Below, in pieces: positions 59,388-64,000 of a DNA stretch of 64,000 bases (the first letter of the stretch is position 1; each line of letters opens with the position of its first letter). Position numbers and translations under genes: made by a program. Under the pieces are notes generated by a model. It was not told where the DNA came from. It saw nothing but the letters and a program-made list of their open reading frames with translations, and made no database searches. The stretch spans positions 1-64,000 of the forward strand of contig JAZSCN010000033.1 of NCBI GenBank assembly GCA_045602925.1, given 5' to 3'. The DNA comes from UBA7477 sp045602925 (GTDB lineage: Bacteria; Bacillota; Clostridia; Oscillospirales; Ruminococcaceae).

Positions 59388-59882
59388 TTATAGCTTTGAT
59401 TTAATTTTAAGTCTGTCAAAAGACAGACCGACAGCAATAAATACAATACTGCTCAGTGCACATTGCATTATGTAGCCCGGGATACCCAAAACTGCTACTC
59501 CTATCGTGCCGGTGAGTAAAAGGTCGTACAGAAAGTATCCGCCAATGCATAGCACCCATGCGGGAATAAGTGCCGTCAGATTTCTTGCACCGATTATCTT
59601 TTTAGAACGACAGCTAAAGCAAAGGCAGGTAAGCCCTTTGATTATTGCCGATGCAGGAGCCCATATTGCAAAGCCTGTCAGACAATCGGCAAGTATCGCA
59701 CCTGCAGAGCCTGCGAATACAGCATACGGCGTCGGTAGCATACAAGCTGAAAGATATATAAAAGCATCACCAATGTGCGTGTAGCCCGTATGACTCGGTA
59801 TGTGAAGGTATGCAGTAAGAAGGAATATAACTGCCGTCAGTATCCCGCTTGCCGTCATAAGCTTTAGTCTTTTGGTTTTCAT
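59388..59882 (-). CDS. ECF transporter S component, probable pyridoxine type
   Basis: A 164-residue membrane protein with five to six helices and the S-component pattern (YTHIGDAFIYLSACMLPTPYAVFAGSAGAILADCLTG, split here only by reading). It captures a vitamin for an energy-coupling-factor transporter. It begins one base after the pyridoxamine kinase stop, so the substrate is probably vitamin B6 (PdxU2-like). The ECF ATPase/T module is not in the window. Confidence 0.8.
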   Translation of the reverse strand: MKTKRLKLMTASGILTAVIFLLTAYLHIPSHTGYTHIGDAFIYLSACMLPTPYAVFAGSAGAILADCLTGFAIWAPASAIIKGLTCLCFSCRSKKIIGARNLTALIPAWVLCIGGYFLYDLLLTGTIGVAVLGIPGYIMQCALSSIVFIAVGLSFDRLKIKSKL

Positions 59883-59883
59883 A

Positions 59884-60723
59884 TTATATCACCGTAAGTT
59901 CTCCTAAGAATTCCTCAATGCAAAGTCCGTCGGTCTTCGGCAGACCCAGCTCGCATGCCCTCTTGAGCACCCTCGCAATAAAGGCTGAAGCATCCTTTAC
60001 CGATGAGAAAAGGTCTTTTCCGTTGACTGCGTCAGCAGCGATTATCGAGGAGAAAACGTCGCCCGTTCCCGAGCGGCATGGACCAACCTTGTGCTCGATT
60101 ACAGAAATTGTAATAGAGCCTTTTTCGTACACAAAGTTTTCAAGGTCGCCGCCTCTGTCAAGTCCCGAAATCACAATTTTTTGAGGGCCCATTTCGCTGA
60201 GCTCTTTGCATATTTCTACAAGCTCCGAGTGAGATATGTCCTCGTTATATTCTCTACCGGTGAGTATGCAAGCTTCGGTAAGATTCGGAGTAAGTATGTC
60301 AGCAAAGGGGACAAGCGTCGACATGCGTTTTGCAAGCTCAGGCGAGTATGAAGGGTACAGCCTTCCGTAATCGCCCATAACAGGGTCAATGACGGTTATA
60401 GTGCCTTCCTTTTTAAAGCGTGTAAGAAAGTCCTTTACAATATCTATCTGCAAGGGAGAACCAAGATACCCCGTGAGTATTCCGTCAAAGTGAAGTGCGA
60501 GCTTTTCCCACTCGTCAATAAAAGCAGGCATGTGTCTGGTAAAATCCGTGCTGTAAAAGCTGTCAAAGCCGGTGTGGTCTGAGAAAATCGAGGTCGGCAT
60601 AGGACAGCATTGTATCTTCATCGCCGATATTATCGGTAGAGATACAGCTATCGAGCAACGCCCAAAGCCACAAAGGTCATTTATTACAGCAATCTTCTTT
60701 TGTCTGTTGTGGTCACAGCTCAA
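59884..60723 (-). CDS. pdxK: Pyridoxamine/pyridoxal kinase
   Basis: A 279-residue ribokinase-fold enzyme that phosphorylates B6 vitamers. The start KIAVINDLCGFGRCSIAVSLPIIS, ITVIDPVMGDYGRLY (the DPVMGD segment) and the anion-hole GPCRSGTGDVFSSI are visible. Co-transcribed with the S-component and divergent from a MocR regulator: a B6 salvage locus. Confidence 0.92.
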   Translation of the reverse strand: MSCDHNRQKKIAVINDLCGFGRCSIAVSLPIISAMKIQCCPMPTSIFSDHTGFDSFYSTDFTRHMPAFIDEWEKLALHFDGILTGYLGSPLQIDIVKDFLTRFKKEGTITVIDPVMGDYGRLYPSYSPELAKRMSTLVPFADILTPNLTEACILTGREYNEDISHSELVEICKELSEMGPQKIVISGLDRGGDLENFVYEKGSITISVIEHKVGPCRSGTGDVFSSIIAADAVNGKDLFSSVKDASAFIARVLKRACELGLPKTDGLCIEEFLGELTVI

Positions 60724-60817
60724 AAAAACTCCCCCCTCTTGAAATGTTACAAAAAATAGTATATAATAAATCTGATAATATTAAAATAGTCAGAAAAGGA
60801 GAATTTTATATAACCAG
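60724..60817. promoter_or_regulatory. Divergent control region of the B6 locus
   Basis: Ninety-four bases between pdxK and pdxR. A plus-strand TATAAT-like -10 lies near 60763 and AAAGGAG near 60795. PdxR-type sites are expected here, but no clear repeat is visible. Confidence 0.4.
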
Positions 60818-61921
60818 ATGAAGAATACAGAGAGAAACCCCGCCTATTTTCGTATATACAAGCAGGTCAGGGAAGAAATCATAAAGGGCGTATATCCGTA
60901 TATGTCAAAGCTACCCTCAAAAAGAAGCATGGCAGACAGACTCGGCGTTTCTACCGTTACAATCGAGCACGCCTATGCACTATTGTGTGACGAGGGATAT
61001 GCAGAGGCAAGAGAGCGTAGTGGCTTTCTTGTTATCTTTAAGCAGTCTGACGGATTTGCAGGTGTTAAGCAGGATAGTGCTATAGAAATTAAAACGGTAG
61101 CAAGTTCGCTGGTGCATCAGCATTCGGGCTCAAATTCGCAGTTCCCGTTTTCCACCCTCGTGAAAACAATGAGACGTGTTATTACAGATGAGGGCGAGGG
61201 GATTTTGCAACGCTCGGAGAATACAGGGCTCATAGAACTAAGAGAAGCTATAAGCCGATATTTAGAGCGTAGCCGTGGAATAGTCGCAGATGCCGAGCAG
61301 ATTATTATAGGCTCCGGCTCTGAGTATCTCTACAGCCTTATTGTAAAGCTCTTGGGAAGTGATAAAACCTATGCAATCGAGTCGCCGTCATATAAGAAAA
61401 TCGAGCAGGTCTATACTGCCTGCGAGGTAAAGCTACAAAGACTTTCGCTGGGTAGCGACGGAATAAAGCCTTCAGCACTATGGAAGAGCAGTGCCGATAT
61501 ATTGCATATCTCTCCTTATCGAAGCTACCCGAGTGGCGTAACTGCAACAGCCTCTAAGCGTCACGAGTATATAAGCTGGAGCGAAAAGGGCGAGCACTTT
61601 CTTGTCGAGGACGACTTTGAATCGGAATTCACCATATCAAAAAAGCATAACGAAACGCTGTTTTCACTCTCGAAAAGCGACAACGTAATCTATATGAACA
61701 GCTTTTCTAAGACTATTTCGCCATCGCTGAGAGTGGGGTATATGGTTATCCCCAAAAGGCTTGTTAAAGAGTTTTATAAGCGACTCGGCTTTTATTCCTG
61801 CACCGTACCTACCTATATACAGCTCATATTGACACAGCTAATATCAAACGGCGACTTCGAAAGGCATATAAACCGAGTCCGCAGGAAAAAGCGAAAGAGT
61901 CAATCAGAAGAGCCAAAATAG
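60818..61921 (+). CDS. pdxR: MocR/PdxR-type regulator, C-terminally truncated
   Basis: A 367-residue GntR-HTH plus aminotransferase-fold protein. The HTH is SKLPSKRSMADRLGVSTVTIEHAYALL; the PLP-binding lysine region is YMNSFSKTISPSLRVGYM. Family members run about 450-480 residues. Here the frame ends at FERHINRVRRKKRKSQ, just where the C-terminal small domain should begin, and a terminator follows. Probably a recent truncation. PdxR proteins sense PLP and control B6 genes. Confidence 0.85.
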   Translation: MKNTERNPAYFRIYKQVREEIIKGVYPYMSKLPSKRSMADRLGVSTVTIEHAYALLCDEGYAEARERSGFLVIFKQSDGFAGVKQDSAIEIKTVASSLVHQHSGSNSQFPFSTLVKTMRRVITDEGEGILQRSENTGLIELREAISRYLERSRGIVADAEQIIIGSGSEYLYSLIVKLLGSDKTYAIESPSYKKIEQVYTACEVKLQRLSLGSDGIKPSALWKSSADILHISPYRSYPSGVTATASKRHEYISWSEKGEHFLVEDDFESEFTISKKHNETLFSLSKSDNVIYMNSFSKTISPSLRVGYMVIPKRLVKEFYKRLGFYSCTVPTYIQLILTQLISNGDFERHINRVRRKKRKSQSEEPK

Positions 61922-61928
61922 CATAAAA

Positions 61929-61967
61929 AGGACTGCACAGCTTGTTGCCGTGCAGTCCTGAAATTTT
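61929..61967. terminator. Terminator after pdxR / before pqqD-like stop
   Basis: Hairpin AGGACTGCAC / GTGCAGTCCT with an 11-base loop, then GAAATTTTATT. Confidence 0.75.
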
Positions 61968-62328
61968 ATTCCGACTTGTCCTTGATGAGATTCTGGTACA
62001 CTATAAAGCCGTTTGTTCTAAGCGACTTTATATACTTGCAAAGTCTTTCATAAAGTGGCTCGGCTTCGTCACCGAACTTCTCCTTTACAAGCTGACCTAT
62101 CTCATGTACGGTTCTTTTTCCGTCAATCTGTTCCCAGATGAAGCTGCCGAAGCGTTCAAGCTTAACATAAGTGAACTTTGGCTTTCTGAGAATAACCTGA
62201 GTTATTTTCTTCATAAGCCCCTTGTTTCGCATCTTTATCTCAATAAGGCCGTCGCTTGTCTTTTCATAGGGGAACAAGCTGTTGTGCCTTGGAACATAGT
62301 CGAGAAAGTTATCCTTGCTTTTAGACAT
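61966..62328 (-). CDS. PqqD-like (RRE fold) protein
   Basis: A 120-residue protein. The C-terminal half (LERFGSFIWEQIDGKRTVHEIGQLVKEKFG, then YERLCKYIKSLRTNGFIVYQN) matches the PqqD/RRE winged-helix pattern that binds leader peptides in RiPP pathways. Its N-terminal 55 residues carry PRHNSLFPYEKTSDGLIEIKM. Start ATG 62328 overlaps the OPT stop. No radical SAM or precursor peptide gene is visible. The neighbour is an OPT transporter. Confidence 0.82.
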   Translation of the reverse strand: MSKSKDNFLDYVPRHNSLFPYEKTSDGLIEIKMRNKGLMKKITQVILRKPKFTYVKLERFGSFIWEQIDGKRTVHEIGQLVKEKFGDEAEPLYERLCKYIKSLRTNGFIVYQNLIKDKSE

Positions 62329-64000
62329 TATTCTTCTTCGCTCTCCTCGACAACTTCTTCTGAAACGCCGTCTGCTACAGCATTAACCTTCTTTTTCTTG
62401 AGAATAGAAAGAATAAGTGTAGAACAAAGAAGTGCGAATGCTACAAGACCGAGGATGTTACCAACATCTGCGCTGAATCCGAGCTTTTCGCTGATGTTAA
62501 CCTTGTCTGCAAGTGTCTGACCGTCGCCCATTGGAACGATAGCGAATACTGCAAGCAGGATACCTACGATACCTTCGCCGGCGATAAGACCTGACGAGTA
62601 GAGAATACCGTTTTCAACCTGGTTCTTTCTGTCTTCCTCAGAAACCCTCTTTCTCTTGTCAACCCAGAATCTGATAAGACCGCCGACCATAATAGGTGTG
62701 CTAAGGTGGATTGGGAGATAAAGACCAACTGCGAATGGAAGAACAGGTATGCCGAGAATTTCAACAACGAGTGCGATAAATACTCCGACAAATACGAGAG
62801 CCCAAGGGAGATTTCCGTCCATAACGCCTTCTACAATCATCTTCATAAGTGAAGCCTGAGCTGAAGGAAGCTCTGTACCGCCGTAGCCCCATGACCGGTT
62901 GAAGAGGTAGAGAACAGCACCCATTGTTAGAGCTGAAATAACAACGCCGATAAGCTCAGCAATCTGCTGCTTGTAAGGTGTTGCACCGAGAATGTAACCT
63001 GTCTTTAAGTCCTGTGATGAGTCGCCTGCGATAGCAGCGATGATACAGATAATAGATCCGATAGCGATAGCACAAATCATACCTTCTGTGCCGATATTTC
63101 CTGTAGCCTTGAGAATCATTGTAGCAATGAGAAGTGTTGCGATAGCCATACCCGATACAGGGTTGTTAGAGCTTCCTACAACACCAACCATTCGCGAAGA
63201 AACGGTTGCAAAGAAGAAGCCGAACACGATAATGATAATCGCAGAAATAAGGTTAACAGGGATAGCAGGGATAAGCCACATTGCAATAGCGATAATGCCT
63301 ATGCAGATAAGAATGATATTCATAGGGATATCACGGCTTAGTCTGTCGGTTGTTTCAGCCTTTGCGCCAAAGCCCTTCATAGCCTGTCTGAATGTTCTGA
63401 CGATTGTTGGGAATGATTTGATAAGACTTAGTATACCGCCGCAAGCTACAGCACCTGCACCGATGTACTTAATGTAGTTAGACCAAAGGTCCCATACACC
63501 AAGCTCGCTTATAGGAGCTGTGCCGGGGAATATAGTGGTATCTCCGCCGAAGAGTGCGATGAGTGGCATAAGCACGAACCAACCGAGTGTACCACCTGCG
63601 AGCAGGTAGGATGAAACCTTAGCGCCACAGATGTAACCTACACCGGCAAGTGCAGGAAGCACGTCCATACCGACGCCTGCACCCTTGTAAGGCTTGATTT
63701 CATAGTCTACTTCGGAAGGGAACACCTTAAGACCGTCTGCAATAAACTTGTATACAGCAGCAATTCCGAGTCCCTTGAATACTGTGCCTGCCTTTGCGCC
63801 GCCCTGCTCACCTGCGAGAAGAACCTCTGCACAAGCCTTGCCTTCCGGGTAAGGGAGAGTAGCGTGCTCTTGAACGATAAGAGCTTGACGAAGTGGGATC
63901 ATAAAGAGTACACCGAGCACACCGCCTACGAGTGCAATAAGTGCAATTTCGACAAGAGAAGGAGAGTCGCCTGTTCCTTCTGCTGCCCACATAAAGAGTA
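62328..64000 (-). CDS. OPT-family oligopeptide transporter, cut by window edge
   Basis: The C-terminal 557 residues of a large polytopic transporter. Family segments include ALIVQEHATLPYPEGKACAEVLLAGEQ, VGYICGAKVSSYLLAGGTLGW, GDSSQDLKTGYILGATPYKQQ, and FAVGLYLPIHLSTPIMVGGLIR. OPT proteins import peptides or metal chelates with protons. The frame stays open past 64000, so the true N-terminus is outside. It overlaps the PqqD-like gene by one base. Confidence 0.92.
   Translation of the reverse strand, partial: LFMWAAEGTGDSPSLVEIALIALVGGVLGVLFMIPLRQALIVQEHATLPYPEGKACAEVLLAGEQGGAKAGTVFKGLGIAAVYKFIADGLKVFPSEVDYEIKPYKGAGVGMDVLPALAGVGYICGAKVSSYLLAGGTLGWFVLMPLIALFGGDTTIFPGTAPISELGVWDLWSNYIKYIGAGAVACGGILSLIKSFPTIVRTFRQAMKGFGAKAETTDRLSRDIPMNIILICIGIIAIAMWLIPAIPVNLISAIIIIVFGFFFATVSSRMVGVVGSSNNPVSGMAIATLLIATMILKATGNIGTEGMICAIAIGSIICIIAAIAGDSSQDLKTGYILGATPYKQQIAELIGVVISALTMGAVLYLFNRSWGYGGTELPSAQASLMKMIVEGVMDGNLPWALVFVGVFIALVVEILGIPVLPFAVGLYLPIHLSTPIMVGGLIRFWVDKRKRVSEEDRKNQVENGILYSSGLIAGEGIVGILLAVFAIVPMGDGQTLADKVNISEKLGFSADVGNILGLVAFALLCSTLILSILKKKKVNAVADGVSEEVVEESEEE

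Overview
The window looks like chromosome from a low-to-mid GC, spore-forming Clostridia of the Ruminococcus/Oscillospirales type, probably a gut organism. The reasons are: an intact sporulation sigma factor K next to a SpoIIQ-like M23 protein; strong sigma-A promoters with 17-base spacers; AGGAGG ribosome binding sites; long threonine-rich linkers behind lipoprotein signals; choline/glucan-binding type repeats; a heterodimeric ABC exporter; and the rpmG-secE-nusG-rplK-rplA / rplJ-rplL ribosomal block. TGA is a normal stop codon here. The exact species cannot be read from the sequence.

Layout. 1-380: a lysine riboswitch with its own promoter and terminator on the minus strand; the gene it controls lies off the left edge. 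382-4195: tRNA/rRNA modification operon (queA, tgt, a DUF3783 protein, a RumA/RumB-type methyltransferase). 4196-7675: an AT-rich island with different codon use (DUF6061-like protein, acyltransferase, two GNAT genes, one behind an 8-codon leader ORF, the other a double GNAT). 7685-13499: membrane proteins, a degenerate-GGDEF/EAL gene bracketed by a duplicated terminator-promoter module, a lipoprotein operon ending in a frameshifted gene, and a PAP2 phosphatase. 13577-17650: ABC exporter pair and an NfeD-like protein. 17709-20673 (minus): ynzC, a WYL regulator and a cell-wall-binding repeat protein. 20786-25531: a two-gene sigma-like regulator with an SOS-like palindrome, a DUF3048 lipoprotein and a large EAL protein. 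25615-31788 (minus): ribosomal protein genes with two unusual additions. 32158-39443: zinc-ribbon membrane protein, sigK, spoIIQ-like gene, metG, tRNA-Arg, trkA-trkH. 39665-42904: sugar isomerase family protein, then pilT and a cobU-like gene. 43114-49918 (minus): a compact phage-derived packaging/head cassette. 50377-54160: glgP, tRNA-Leu, a tRNA 3'-end repeat and gene remnants. 54457-59346: GH13 glucosidase and a damaged FecR / CHASE2 / HD-GYP operon. 59388-61921: vitamin B6 salvage locus (S-component, pyridoxamine kinase, truncated MocR regulator). 61966-64000: PqqD-like protein and an OPT-family transporter cut by the right edge.

The observations most worth following are: (i) the nine-gene phage cassette, all reading frames open, which carries packaging and head genes and a hub-like gene but no visible integrase, lysogeny, tape-measure or lysis genes, and in which two genes appear to start at ATT; (ii) a protein just after rplL that carries an L7/L12 C-terminal-like domain fused to a zinc ribbon and two membrane helices; (iii) a candidate -1 frameshift site at 12634; (iv) the PqqD-like/OPT pair; (v) a cobU-like gene lacking the usual guanylylated histidine, in an operon with pilT behind a perfect 12-base palindrome. 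Several lesions sit in A-runs, so assembly error must be excluded for those.
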